Assembly (NCBI GenBank): GCA_023014365.1
Contig: JAEBUN010000032.1
Coordinates: 1-64,000, forward strand
Length of the DNA stretch: 64,000 bases
Direction: 5' to 3'
From: Lepiota brunneoincarnata
Lineage: Eukaryota; Basidiomycota; Agaricomycetes; Agaricales; Agaricaceae
Part shown: positions 10,690 through 24,691 of the stretch, in pieces
Layout of the letters: each line of letters starts with the position of its first letter
How positions within the stretch are numbered: position 1 is the stretch's first letter
Position numbers and translations under genes: made by a program
The notes under the pieces: model-generated
Database searches by the model: none
What the model saw: only the letters and a program-made list of their open reading frames with translations
Told to the model about the DNA's origin: nothing

Positions 10690-13512
10690 CAACACGGTGC
10701 GTGAGTCGTTACTTGTTGAAAAGCCGCGTTACTCAACCTACTTGGTATGGCCGCAGATAGCGAACACCAGATCTACGATATCAAGAGTGAGCAGGTGACA
10801 AATACTACGATAGAGGGACGGACAATATCTATCACGAAGGGTAAGCCAGCGCTACGGAATTTATCTGCAGCGAAGCTACCCACCTCCATCCTATTGCGCC
10901 AAATGCTCGAGGTGTGACCTGAGCGATAAAACTAGAGTAGGAGTCAGACGCGTTCCGCTGTGCCCTTAAGCATCTCACAAGTTCGATAGCCAGGATGAAG
11001 AGCTCGTAATTGCTGTACTCTTCGCTCGCGTTCGCGTTGAAAATATCTCAGCTGGATAAGCCCACGACAAGGGACCAATGCAAGCACTGAAGAAGAAACC
11101 GAAGATCCATGTCCTATCCATGCATTGTAAGACGGAATGGTGTCATCCAGAAATTCATCTCATCTTACGTTACTGGGTTCAGTCGTGCGGTCTTTGTCAG
11201 TACCGCGGGGCGACGATGAGCAAAAAGTAAATCTTACTGATAAAAATCTATTCGTTTTTCAGTGGGGGAACCTCGAATGAACAATACATACGTACGTAAT
11301 GTGCCTGAGACAGAGGGTCAGCTCTTTAGCAATGAGGAGAGGGTGGTTGCTTGTAATCACGAACGTACTGCATCACTGTTTTTATGAAGTGTCAGTCCGC
11401 GATGGAATAGAAGCACCCCTAGACTCACTTATCAACTGTGCCTGGCCACCTTGCCATAAGGACAGAGCCGACAACAAACGAGAGACCAGACATGATATTG
11501 CCAATGATCAGCGGCTTTCGTCTCCCTATGTGATCTACCCAAAGAACGCAACAAGCCTCTCCAGCCAGAGATATAACGTTGTTGATGGATTGAAAGAGCA
11601 ATACGCGGGTTGAAGAGAATCCCATCTATAATTTGTCGAGGCGCCACTATAAGAGACTCAACGGAAAGACCTACTGTGGTAAAGATCTGCCATCAGCGTA
11701 CATGAGATACCCATTCACGAAACATGCCAATACCGTGAGCACTTACTATGGTAGAGTAGTATTGAATAGCGCTGACCCCCGTCATCTGGACAGAGAACTG
11801 CAGTATATAGCTGCATACTCATTGTCAGAATAATCCCAGGTCACCAATGGTGACAGCATACCCGAGGCTTATTCGACGCAAGTTGCTCGGGTTAGTAAAA
11901 AGCTCTTTCCAACTGCCAAGACGGGATAAGCATAGAAATGACGATTAACAGAAATTAGAAAACTACCTGGACTCTCCAATGGTCTTTGCTGTGTTGACAT
12001 CGGCCTTCATGTCCTCGATTTGCGCGTTAACAAAGTTATCATTGATGTCACCCCTTGCGTGCAGGCGTGCGAGGGTTGCACGTGCTATATTGCACAAGTT
12101 GAGTAGTGTCATGATGAGCAGGACAACAATGTATACCCACCCTCCTCTACACGACCCTTTTCCATCAGCCAACGGGGTCTGGGGAGAATTTATTCATGAA
12201 GAAGTCCCCCCTGAAACAGACCATCGACGTACGACTCTGGCAGCAGGAGCATAAAACATAAAAGGGGGATCGCAGGCACAATCTGACAGGACCTGTTATG
12301 ATATCAGGAGAGCGAGACAGGGCGAGGAGTACACACCTGAATGCCGAGAGGGACCCGCCATTCCGCTGGTGTCCCTTTCAACCCAGCAGAAGTGCCATAG
12401 GTCTGCGCACGTTGTTATGTTGCATCCAGCTCATAAAAATGGTCCCACTTACAATCCAAGATGCGCAGAATGCTTTAAATCCCGAACATAAGGTTTGGAA
12501 ACCAACACAAACGAAAAGTGTTTGCTCACCACCAATACCAAGCATAAATTGTTGGAGAGTTGTCAGTCGTCCACGGATACTGGGATGTGCAATTTCCGCC
12601 TGGAATCCACCAGCGGATCAGTGATCCCGGAAAGTTTTCGCACAGAGGTAAAGTAACAACCTGATAGAGGGGCGCGAGATCGGACACAATTCCTACCCCG
12701 TATCCTGCGGAAGCTCGAAACAATTGTCAGTGTGACCTCGCAAGACGTCAGGGAACTTACCTGCGAAAAACCTTCCGGCGAGCATCATATCCATATTTTG
12801 GGCAGCAGTTTGTAAAACGCCTCCCACTCTGAACGATTTTGCGTTTTAGTGGTCATCATGTAAAAGGGACCGCGAGCCCCACATGTAAATTGCTGCTCCG
12901 AGTTGAATTGACTTCCGTCGTCCGAACCTATCAGCTACATATGCGACGATAAACATTCCGAAGAAACTGTATAAATCATATTAGTGCTGTGTCCTTGAGG
13001 TTGCTTTCACACTATACCATCCTAGGACTAGAGAAATAGTCGGTCCATAGCAGAGCAGGAGAAGGCAAGGGACAAACCAAAAATGCTCGTAATTAAGCCT
13101 TGAAGATTCGGATTTCGGTAACGAGGACCCATTACATTCTGAGTAATGCAACCAATCAATAAGAGCTAGGCTTCTTCATAAGAACACTACCTGAAAGTCA
13201 GGAGCGGGCAACACGCCAGCAATAACGCCCAAGTCATAACCAAAGATAATACTGCCCAAACCTGCAATTATCCATGAGCTAGTTGTAACACGGATGGAGC
13301 TCAGCTCGTACTCGCAAACAAGCCGCAGAGCCAAGTATAAACCTTTGGTGGAAGTCCCATCTTCTCGTGAGTATACCGTCTTCCTGCAAAGGGGGAAGAG
13401 GGTTATTTTTCCCCACAAGAGGTTTTTATCTTTGTTAGCGAAGCTTCACTAACTCCATTCTGAAGCGGCGGCAGGCGGTCCGGGTCACATCAGCGCCGTT
13501 ATGGGAAGTCAT
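10690..13512 (-). CDS. MFS sugar transporter, many introns, 3' end uncertain
   Basis: Many short exons on the minus strand assemble a major-facilitator sugar porter. In order they show GSIIFGYDLGVIAG in the first membrane segment (about 13200-13260), FVLGCFFGMFIVAY with ADRFGRRKS (about 12900-13045), then AGYGVGIVSDLAPLYQ and AEIAHPSIRGRLTTLQQF (about 12560-12700). The PES-PRW region and a cytoplasmic loop ARATLARLHARGD (about 11960-12270) follow. Then come QMTGVSAIQYYS, DHIGRRKPLIIGN (about 11500) and PLSWAYPAEIF with RTRAK (about 11050). These are standard sugar-porter signatures, so proton-coupled sugar uptake at the plasma membrane is expected. One exon is 10 nt (13018-13027). The last two membrane segments after AIGWR are hard to splice and may be decayed. 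The likely start is an ATG at 13510-13512. The gene is divergent from the GH51 gene. Confidence 0.72.
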
Positions 13513-14146
13513 GGGACTAATTTGGTGAAGGCAGGGAGGATATAAATGTTGTCTACGAGGCAGCTCCCGCCTCGCTCACCACAGCTGTGGCTGTCGAAAC
13601 AAGATGAGAAATGGCCCAATAGGAGGCTTTCCACAATTCGAAGCTTACATATGATTATGAACACACATATATCCCTGACATGCAAGCGATACCACAAAGA
13701 GTAAATGTACATAGGACGTGTCACTTCGACAAAAAATTGTCCACGGTAGCAATAAATGTGTTTCCTCCCTCATCAAATCCAGGGGCGTGGACTGTGGTTG
13801 CCGGTAGTGGTTACAAGAGCAAGGTATTGCGTCGTGTGAAGACGTCTGACTGGCGAGTGTTAGGTTTCCCCTAGCCGATGGGTTCGGCGACAGCCTCCGT
13901 GTTCAGCTATAAGCCTCCAGGTGGCAAATGGGGAGGTACCCCAATGGGGGAATTCCCACTCAAACTAGCCAGGATTCTAGGACTCCACAGAACCGGGGAA
14001 ATGTCATTGGACGAATTCCTTTTGTCAACAATCACGGTTATAATTGGTCACTGTGGGAGACGCTTTCGCCTTTCACGGTCCGCAGGTTTCGAGCGGCGGC
14101 CCGAATATACCTCCCAACTGCCAGTATCCTTGACCAGGCGATATCC
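13513..14146. promoter_or_regulatory. Shared intergenic region of transporter and arabinofuranosidase
   Basis: About 630 bp separate the divergent starts of the minus-strand MFS transporter and the plus-strand GH51 gene. The position suggests a bidirectional promoter, but no specific operator was identified. Open frames at 13878-14210 have no recognised domain and probably cover 5' untranslated sequence. Confidence 0.35.
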
Positions 14147-16621
<2,475 letters not shown>

Positions 16622-16764
16622 ACAACACAAGATAAAGGATCTCTCGACCAAGTTTGTCATATTGAATCTGAACGTTTGAAAACTAACACATTTGTTCCGT
16701 CTCTTGGACTGTGCTCGTTTTTATTTGATTGTTTGAATATGAGCTGTCGACAGCCCTATGTGTG

Positions 16765-17530
16765 CTATGATACGAATTTCCTCAATATGCTAGATGATGT
16801 CAGAACTCCATCGGGGGGAGGCATTTTAGAAAGTGGATCAAATTTCAGCTCTTCCACAGGGCTTAATACCCTGCTGGGGATGGTTCGACCTTGTTTCGCT
16901 GAGGTGTACAATAGCGGATATTTTGCTTGTCCGTCTGTTGTATCAAGGGTAGCAAAGAGATCGAACAAGTCGCTTTTCACCTGTGGAATGCGTGAGGTAG
17001 GTCCGTCCACCTTGTTTATGACAACCAAGGGTTTGTGCCACGTAAATCGTTAATGAGTCGACCTGCGTTGCGGATAATGACATACCTGAGATCCCGACTT
17101 AGAGCCTTGCTCAAGACGAACCGGGTTTGAGTCATTGGACCCTCCGTAGCATCCACCACTAGCGCAACTCCATCCACCATACTCATAATCCGCTCGACCT
17201 CCCCGCCAAAGTCTGTGTGTCCAGGCGTATCCACGATATTAATGGGGTCCTTGTTGTAGTTGATACTTGTGCATTTTGAGAGGATGGTAATACCACGTTC
17301 CCGCTCGGGGTCGTTTGGATCCATTACGCATGTGATGGAGCCAGATTCGATGGCCGCATCGGCGACAGCTGTTGCTGCACTAGGAGGATGAAGGATTTGT
17401 TCTGTCTGATAGAGTTTGTTTGATGGTTCCGGATCGACGGAGGGGTTGATCAACGAGTGTAGTTTGTTCGTGATCGATTAAAAGGCTGGCACGTACCATG
17501 TGCTATAATCACAATATTGCGAATTTTCTG
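16765..17530 (-). pseudogene. Remnant of a TypA/BipA-type translational GTPase
   Basis: On the minus strand, fragments match the N-terminal GTP-binding domain of TypA/BipA: RNIVIIAH, then [34 protein letters not shown] (G3), [24 protein letters not shown] and INKVDGP (G4), then LLYTSAKQG and a short piece ending PPPDGVL. The family binds ribosomes under stress or during assembly. The P-loop region reads [10 protein letters not shown] where DHGKTTLVDQ is expected, so the GTP-binding Gly-Lys is lost. The frame also shifts several times and domains after the G domain are missing. It is convergent with the GH51 gene. It appears to be a decayed copy rather than a working gene. Confidence 0.75.
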
Positions 17531-18279
17531 GGAATGAAGAAGTCTCAGAAATGTATAGGAGCGTAAATTGGTTATGAAGGTGCGTGCAAAGCAGAGCTGA
17601 GCATCTGGACAACGTAATTCCGAATTTGCACGCGTCGAATCACAAAAACAAAACATTTCGCTCACGCGGCAGCTCGACCTAAGTATAAATCTACATTCCA
17701 TAGTACCTATACATATGTACTTACGCCCATCTCAAACCATCCGATCCTCTCTTTAACAACCTCCCCTGCCCCATCCCAACCCATTCGCATCCCCTACCCA
17801 CCTTCGCCGGGCCCTATGCTGTGGTCAAAATACGAGCTGTACCCTTAAGCTCAGTTATCTCCTTTCTCTCTCCCTTCTGAGCCCCTCGGCTCGAGTCGCA
17901 GCTGCTTGTGTAGATCTTGAGGATATTCTAGAATTCAGAACCGAGCTAGAGGGGCTTGGTTGACGTTCGTGTTGCTCTGCAAGACAGGGAGGGGGGTTTC
18001 AATCCAGGTTCGATCTGGAACGACAGTAGGTGACCCACGCAGTTGACGAAGGCAGAGTTACGGAGCTTGAGGTTGCACCGATGTCATATATTTGAAAGAC
18101 GGACGACTCGTTTAAACCCTGTTGGTTGCTGCATACGCAAATTTCGTGAGCATGATTAACGTGTCACTCCAAGCCCAAGAAAAAAACTTACTCCAAAGCC
18201 ACAGCGCGCACCAGAAAGTTACTGCCCGATGATCGATCAACATTGCCAGCTGTTGGCGACCATCATGGCTGGAAACATC
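17531..18279. other. No gene recognised
   Basis: Short overlapping frames only. The right part contains sequence upstream of or inside the unknown minus-strand fragment described next. Confidence 0.4.
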
Positions 18280-18535
18280 GTGTTGACTTACCCAGGTGAG
18301 ACCCATGGTATCTCAAACCCAGCTTCCGCATCTCGCATCGGGTCCAAATTCAATGTATCGTTCCTCAGCGCTACGTTATATAACAGCAAATCCACTCGAT
18401 TTGGGCCGCCGACCTCGCGGACGAAGTTCACGAAGAGGATGTCGTTCGGTGTCGGACGCGTAGTGTCTCCATCATACCAGAAAAAAAAGACCTTCTCGAG
18501 TTGCAGGGCGGCTGCGAAAGGTATTAGGTGCGGGA
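18280..18535 (-). CDS. Unknown coding fragment
   Basis: The minus strand is open for about 80 codons with a protein-like reading (FAAALQLEKVFFFWYDGD, then VDLLLYNVALRNDTLNL and GFEIPWVSPG). The start has the look of the end of a secretion signal and the rest resembles a beta-rich domain, but no family could be named. The ATG and the 3' end were not found. It may be a gene fragment. Confidence 0.25.
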
Positions 18536-18599
18536 GGATAAGGAAAATCGATCTTTTTGCATTTTCAGTTCCTGTTCGTTTCCATAGCCGTTAACGCAC

Positions 18600-19618
18600 G
18601 ATAGGGAGGAATACATTCAGCCAACTTTGGTCGTGGTCAACTGGAGCAAAGAAAATGCCTCAAAAAACGATTTGAGCTAATGCCTGATATTCAGTGGTGA
18701 TACAGAGGCGGTAGGGTTTTGGCTATTGGGCCAGAGTTGACGGGGTGGAAAGGGAGGGACGTTGTCCTCCTGCTGGTGCCCCTGTAGGATTTTTGGACCC
18801 TGAGAATTTGCATCATTGAAAGGACTCTTGATAAGCGCTTTCAAAAGTTTCCGCGCTTATATAGACACCCACACTGCTGCCATCAGTCCAGTACATTCGC
18901 AACAGAACAAATACCTGAACCAAACTAACATATTATGAAAGCAAGAGCCGCAACAACCTCGCATATCTAGTTCGACATGTAATAGCTCTCGACAGCCAGG
19001 TGGTCATCGACTTCAAGAAGTAGAAAGATGCAGTGAAAGTGGCGGCACCCATTACGTTTTCACTCTCTAGATTCTTCACTCACCTCAAATTTATTAAGGG
19101 TTCGACGTTCAATGTTCAAGCTTCAAGCTTCAAGCATGAAACTGATAATACGTGAGCAGCGTTGTCAGTCAGATCGTGGGGTCAGGGGGCGGGTATTCGG
19201 GTCTGTCGCTCTCAAGTACATTGCAATGCAGTCACCCCAAAAGCATACCTGCTGCGTCTCCCATCGGACAAGCGATTCGTTCCGAGGATCGACTCATATA
19301 AAAAGGTTCCCCAGGCCCAAACACTCACCAGTAGCCAACACCGCGCTCCTTCATATTAGACTTCTCACCTCATTTCTATTGGATTATCAGACATGTCCTC
19401 CCGCGAAGTGAATATTCCATTCCTATCGTCTGCCGCCATCTCTCAACCACATCGCAGAATATCATTACCATGTCTCCCGCCGATACAAGGGAAATAAAGG
19501 ATGTCTTGACCGAGCCCCCCCACCAATGGGATATCGCACTTTCAATGTGGCTTGTTACGCTGAGAAGGTCTTGAAGAAACCTCTAGTCATAGGAATTGCG
19601 ATTAGGGATCAGTCTCGT
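18600..19618. other. No gene recognised
   Basis: Only short frames. A small ATTCAAGC-type repeat (TTCAAGCTTCAAGCTTCAAGC) occurs near 19115-19137. Confidence 0.35.
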
Positions 19619-19619
19619 C

Positions 19620-19622
<3 letters not shown>

Positions 19623-19674
<52 letters not shown>

Positions 19675-19677
19675 CTC
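19623..19677. repeat. CT microsatellite
   Basis: About 20 CT units run from 19623 to 19662 and are followed by three TTTC units and CTC. This is a simple-sequence repeat with no coding context. Confidence 0.95.
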
Positions 19678-20051
19678 CTGGGCCGAAGCCTCGTGACTGA
19701 CAAGCTCAATCGCACTCGCATCCCAACCCCGCTTCCCTCTCTTCACCACACATAGGGAGTTGTGCGGGCGTTCTATTATAATGGGTAGTCACGATCGTCC
19801 CGCTATACGCATACCCTGCCTTCCACTGGCAGCGGGGAAGCATTGTTATTAGAAACTAGGCGCATGTAATCCCATTTTTGGCGGAGGCGGACAAGAGGGA
19901 TGGCCGCCTCCATGAGCTGCCCTCCCCTAGCCCCAAGGCAGTGCTATCGCCAAGAGCGCGGGTCGATGTAAATAGACTCGATCCGAAATTTCGTTGCTCA
20001 GTCTTGGTCTCTTTGGAGTGAATTGTCTGGGACACGATCCGAGGTCGCCTA

Positions 20052-20255
20052 CACTGCTGGCGTATGACTATATTTGAACGTGAGATATCTTTTGATTATA
20101 TGCTGAAATATCAGACAAGGGTATCACTACTGTGAATATAATTAATATCCAATTACGATCTGGCCTTGAGCAATTGCGTACTTATGATATCCATGGCTGT
20201 AATATCCTTGTCTGATATTTTAGCATATAATCAAAAGATTCGTACGCCAGCAGTG
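20052..20255. mobile_element. CACTA-like miniature inverted-repeat element, 204 bp
   Basis: The left end CACTGCTGGCGTA (20052-20064) is repeated in inverted orientation at the right end (20243-20255). A second, longer inverted pair lies inside: TTTTGATTATATGCTGAAATATCAGACAAGG at about 20090-20120 against 20206-20237. The same trinucleotide CTA flanks both ends. Ends beginning CACTG and a 3-bp target duplication fit the CACTA/EnSpm superfamily, so this is most likely a non-coding derivative moved by a transposase encoded elsewhere. A PIF/Harbinger origin is the alternative. Confidence 0.75.
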
Positions 20256-21340
20256 CTAGTGAAATAGCAATTGTATGTACCACTATTCGGAACACCCGAT
20301 CTAAGCTACCGCAACAAAATGTCCCATACTGCATGTTGTCAATGATTTCGATGAACGTTTTGGTTTGTTCACTTCTCTAGATATCGGACAGCATCAAAAG
20401 TAGTTGTCGATGTTCTGATGCATTTTTCACATCTGCGATACTCCGATTTACAACGCTAATCGTGATATGTTGCTTGGCTCCAAGCACACACCAAATCAAC
20501 TCGTTGAATTCCACTGCCGAGTCTGAGCCCATGAGACCCGATATTGTGATTGGGTCCTTGTACTAAACCCCGTCGGCTCTGATCATCCGAAAATACGAAT
20601 CGGTTACAGCGGGGATCGAGTGGTTCCAAAAAGCATACCCTCTCGCGTCCGACCGCCAAAATCGACCCAGGCAAGTATCCACAAGTAATTCACTTGGCCG
20701 AAACCCCCTGCGCAGTTCACAACACCATCCAAACACAGGCTTCAATACCCCACCCTTCATTTCCAGGAAAATCTCGAGCCAGGACCAGCTGGGCTTCTCG
20801 GGGCCGGCATACATGCCCCCAGGCGCGGAATCAGTCCTTTGTCGGCGGAACGCGCTCACTCTTGGGCGTCAGAGAGCACAGGCTGACGCCCTTATCCACG
20901 CCAAGCAAGACAGGTCAAGCTATTACGGTGAGCAGCTGTCTCCACCTTTGAGACGGGGATAAGTTGCCCCAGCATTGGATCCGATGACCCTGGATGGGTG
21001 GGTAGCCGGGACCACAAGAGAACGCCGAAAAGAGCTCGGCGGCAAAAATATCGGCTGAAATACGGGGCTGATAGTGATCGTGATACTGATGGCTATGGAG
21101 TCATGGCCGACATGCATGCAGGTACCGGCTTTTGTTCCTTCTGAATTATAACATGAGCTTCCCACCAACTATTTTTTTTTTTTGACAAGAAGAATGGCAT
21201 AGGGGTTCGGAGTTGTGCGCGGGCTGTCGCTCGGACCACGACAAGACATTTGGAGGACAGCTTGGTGACATTGTCAGCTCTACGACCAAGTTGCTATGCA
21301 GTTGACCCTTGTAGTTGACAGAGATACCAAAACTGGCTAC
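20256..21340. other. No gene recognised
   Basis: A minus-strand frame at 20563-20859 (98 codons) is Trp- and Gly-rich and protein-like but has no recognisable domain. A T-run lies at 21170-21181. Nothing else is supported. Confidence 0.3.
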
Positions 21341-21530
21341 CTAGTTTAAATAGCTGTCTAGCTCACCCATCCAACTATGTGCTACATGCGTAGAAACATT
21401 GACGCGGTGCCCATACGCATAACACCCTGAGCGATTGTTTATATTTCTTTTGGAAGTCAGCAAGGCCAACCCAACGACAGCACCGCCAAGGCCAAGCCTC
21501 TGAATTGCCTGACCAATAGCATTAGTGACT
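21341..21530 (-). pseudogene. Possible prohibitin N-terminal remnant
   Basis: The minus strand reads NAIGQAIQRLGLGGAVVGLALL, which resembles the membrane-anchor start of fungal prohibitin 1, followed by a poorly matching SGCYAYGHRVNV where a GGYRAV-like segment would be expected. No further prohibitin sequence follows. Treat this as a weak call. Confidence 0.22.
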
Positions 21531-21539
21531 CGTCCTTGC

Positions 21540-22907
21540 CGGACGGCAGGAAAAGCCGCTTGGGAAACACCCGTAAATGGATCTTGGGCCCTGCAAGAAC
21601 ATTGTGCCGTGATCATACCCCTCCTACTACCGACAAAGGTGTTAGCATCACGAGAGTTCTGAACCGTCTAGAGAAAAGGGGAGGAAGAGGAGGAAGGGGG
21701 AATGAGACAAGAGAGACGAACAGTCCCAATGACTACCCGCCCCACGCCCCCCAGATTCTGCGGTACCGAAGATCTAATGACGTGCGGAATGTAGCCAGGG
21801 ATGCCATCCAAATAGTTCGCCTCGGTCTTGTCGGAAATAATGTTTCTAGTGGTGATCGCCCATCCACCAGAATACTAAATAGAAAACTGATCTAAACATC
21901 GCAACAAAATGATGCTGATATGGTACTGTATCGGTACTGCATCAATGACCATTGCAGTGCGTTGTGGGCCCATCACTGTCCCCCAAAGTCGACGGTCACA
22001 TTCTAATTTTCGCAGCCGCCGGAAGGGAATGGGTCTTCAAACAGGGCTTGGAAGACTTCAGAGCCAACACGAACGATCTGCTCAGTGATATTTGTCTCGG
22101 TCAATGATGCTGCGATCAGTGCGCCATCCACCATTGTCTCTATGGTACTATTAGGGGCTGCGCAATAAAGAAAGTCATTCCTACTCATGTTCTGGAAGGA
22201 GGAGATAGTAAAACTAAAAGAAGACTTCGATGTCACTCAAGAGTATCTTGACAGTACGACAGTGGATAACTTGGCGGCACAAGAATTGCTAGGGGGATGG
22301 TGACCTAAAAGAGAAAAGACACATCGGCCGGCTTGTGTAAACAGCTTGTGCGGCTGGGGTACGTGGCTCTAGGGTGCAGACGCGCCATCGGGGACCAAGT
22401 GGGCTTCTCTTAGTGCGAAGTGCCCGCAGTAACTGTCCCGCCCCAGAAATGCTGATTAGGGGTTACCGACTGCTAGGGAGGTTATTTTGCTGCGCTTGGT
22501 GTATACGCGGATCTTTGCGATACTTTTAACAGACGGGACCCAAGACGAATGACCCGAGAACATCGAGTGTTGTGCTGTTGTCCTTCTGCTATCGGGGGCT
22601 TCGGGCATCACAAGTGGGCACGTGACTAACATTCCTCCACACAAGATTGCTGCGACTGGGGGGTTTATTAGTAAGGAGGTCTGGGGCTTGCTTGGTTCCA
22701 AGAATGATCCCTCTTCGGTGACCAGGTGACCCATCGCACACTATAACGACTTAAAATCTTGACGTTTCTCGGCCATAGTCTTCCACCCCTTCTCTCCACG
22801 CAAACCTATCTCGACCTTCCCTTAGTACTTTTCCGGGAATTTGTCCCGTGAAGGTAAACGTCATTCTATCCAATACCCTCGTATTCTAACAAGAATCATG
22901 GTCAGGA
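21540..22907. other. No gene recognised
   Basis: Short frames on both strands without motifs. Confidence 0.35.
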
Positions 22908-23462
22908 ATGCAAGCCAACCAGGACTTGAACTTGCATTTCGCACCACGACTGCGTACCATCTCCCTGCCTCCCATGGCGGACGATGGGGAGACATTCTCT
23001 TTGGAGCTACCCGGATATGCCGAAATCCTGCCGAATGACATTCTGCTAAGAATCGATGATGAGATGTGTTATAAGCAGGGTCTCCACAACTGTTTGACGT
23101 GTGTCGAAACTCGGAGACCGGTCGTCGGGGCGGAAGAAACGGTGAATACCATGCTTGGTCTCCAGGAAATCATAACCCCCGCGACAAACCCCCCGAACGA
23201 TAGAGTAACGATCGAGTTTGTTGACGGCCAAATCGTTACCATCACACCAACCGAGGAGAGAACTTTCGTTTCCGTGTATGATATAAAGAGAGCTGTTGTG
23301 GGCCTGTTGGAAGAGGGGGAACGCGGTGGAGTTCGTCTCGAGAGATGGAAGGCTCTCCACAGCACTGAGCTGTGGAATGGGTCGGCAGTAGAGGTACATG
23401 TTTGGATGTGGAGGGGTTTGTCGCGTCGTAGCACTGCGGATATCTGGGTGTTGTATTTGTAA
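22908..23462 (+). CDS. Hypothetical protein, 184 residues
   Basis: An uninterrupted ATG-started frame of 184 codons with ordinary composition. The second half (DRVTIEFVDGQIVTITPTEE, then TFVSVYDIKRAVVGLLEE, then RLERWKAL and EVHVWMWRGL) has the rhythm of the small basidiomycete DUF6699-type domain, in which a strand pair precedes a helix and a Trp-rich end. That similarity is from memory and unproven. There is no signal peptide or membrane segment. It might be one exon of a longer gene. Confidence 0.4.
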   Translation: MQANQDLNLHFAPRLRTISLPPMADDGETFSLELPGYAEILPNDILLRIDDEMCYKQGLHNCLTCVETRRPVVGAEETVNTMLGLQEIITPATNPPNDRVTIEFVDGQIVTITPTEERTFVSVYDIKRAVVGLLEEGERGGVRLERWKALHSTELWNGSAVEVHVWMWRGLSRRSTADIWVLYL

Positions 23463-24690
23463 AATTTGAGTAATTATAGATAATTTATCATCTGTAAAAA
23501 AGGATCAGAGGTTCTCCGGGGGTGGGATCGGGTGGTGGTCGTGCAACGGTAGGACAGAGATCACAAGTACGTCAGTGATGGACAGAACACCTCCAGAGTC
23601 TGGCATGGGAGCGGCCGACATAAGCCGATCAATGACCACCGCGCGGTACTGTGTGCTGGTGCAGAGCGTCTGGGCCCCGAATCAGATGACAAAGTAGAGG
23701 CTTACGCGTATGGGTGAAGGGCCGCTTGAGGAGCTAAGCTTGCTTACTGGGGCTTGTAGCATTGGTACTAAATGTGATGCTCCACGTTTGCTCCTGATGG
23801 TTGGGAGTTCAGGGAGGACAAGAGTTTGACCGTTGATCAACGTTAATGAATACGATGATTGGATGTTAGAGTCACAGAAAACCAAACGTGACACCAGCAA
23901 AGATTGGGTTTTATACCCATGCCTCGTTGGTATACTTGGGTCAAACTCAGTGTCAGCGACATTCCAGAATATTTTCCAATCAAGTTTTGCCAGCCGAATT
24001 TGATTTTTATGTTGCGATGACCCCAAACATTTTGAAATCAGGTGCTTAAATTCTCAAAAAGTGCGCAATCGACATATCTGACTGAACTAGTCTAGTTGCA
24101 TTTCGCCCTGTGAGGAGTCGATGTTTGATGATCCCATCACTCACGTGTTATCCAAACAAACGCGATGCGCTCATTAGTCTCAGGGTGGAGTGGAGTATGC
24201 ATAGAGGTCCCTGGCATTCGCTGAAGAGGCGTGGTGGGAGGGGGGCGCGAATGAAATCAGACTATAGATGGTGTTGTCAATAAATACACACAAGTAAGAC
24301 ACCCTGAGTCTGACTACGGGAGACTATGACTGAACTACGTATTGTTCTGGTCAAGAAATGATATTGAACATACACAAAATTGGGCTGGGAAAAATGCCTT
24401 TGCAACATGTCAGGGCTCAAGAATCAGCTGCTAGCAGTACATGTTCAGTCACTGAGAGGACTTTTCCAATGAGGAGTAGGGTACACAGGAAGTCCGTGGT
24501 TCAATTTTCACATGTGAGCATTTTGGTCCCATGCTCCATGCTGGCGCCAGACCCATCAACCCCGGGTGTACCCGCTTAGGGCAAACGGATGGTACTATTA
24601 TGCAGGCTCTACAATACAAGGGTCATTAAATGAGGGTATACTGCACAACTAGTAGGTTAGATCAGAACCTATATCATGAGGCCAAAAGCT
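23463..24690. other. No gene recognised
   Basis: Short frames only. This stretch separates the hypothetical gene from the 3' end of the alpha-kinase remnant. Confidence 0.4.
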
Positions 24691-24691
24691 A

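Noticed and set aside
18000..18030. Possible tRNA B-box near GGTTCGATC
   Set aside because: No matching A-box or cloverleaf could be drawn.
19623..19677. CT run as a promoter pyrimidine tract
   Set aside because: No gene start follows closely, so it is reported only as a microsatellite.
20563..20859. 98-codon minus-strand frame rich in Trp and Gly
   Set aside because: No recognisable domain, no splice support and no ordered context.
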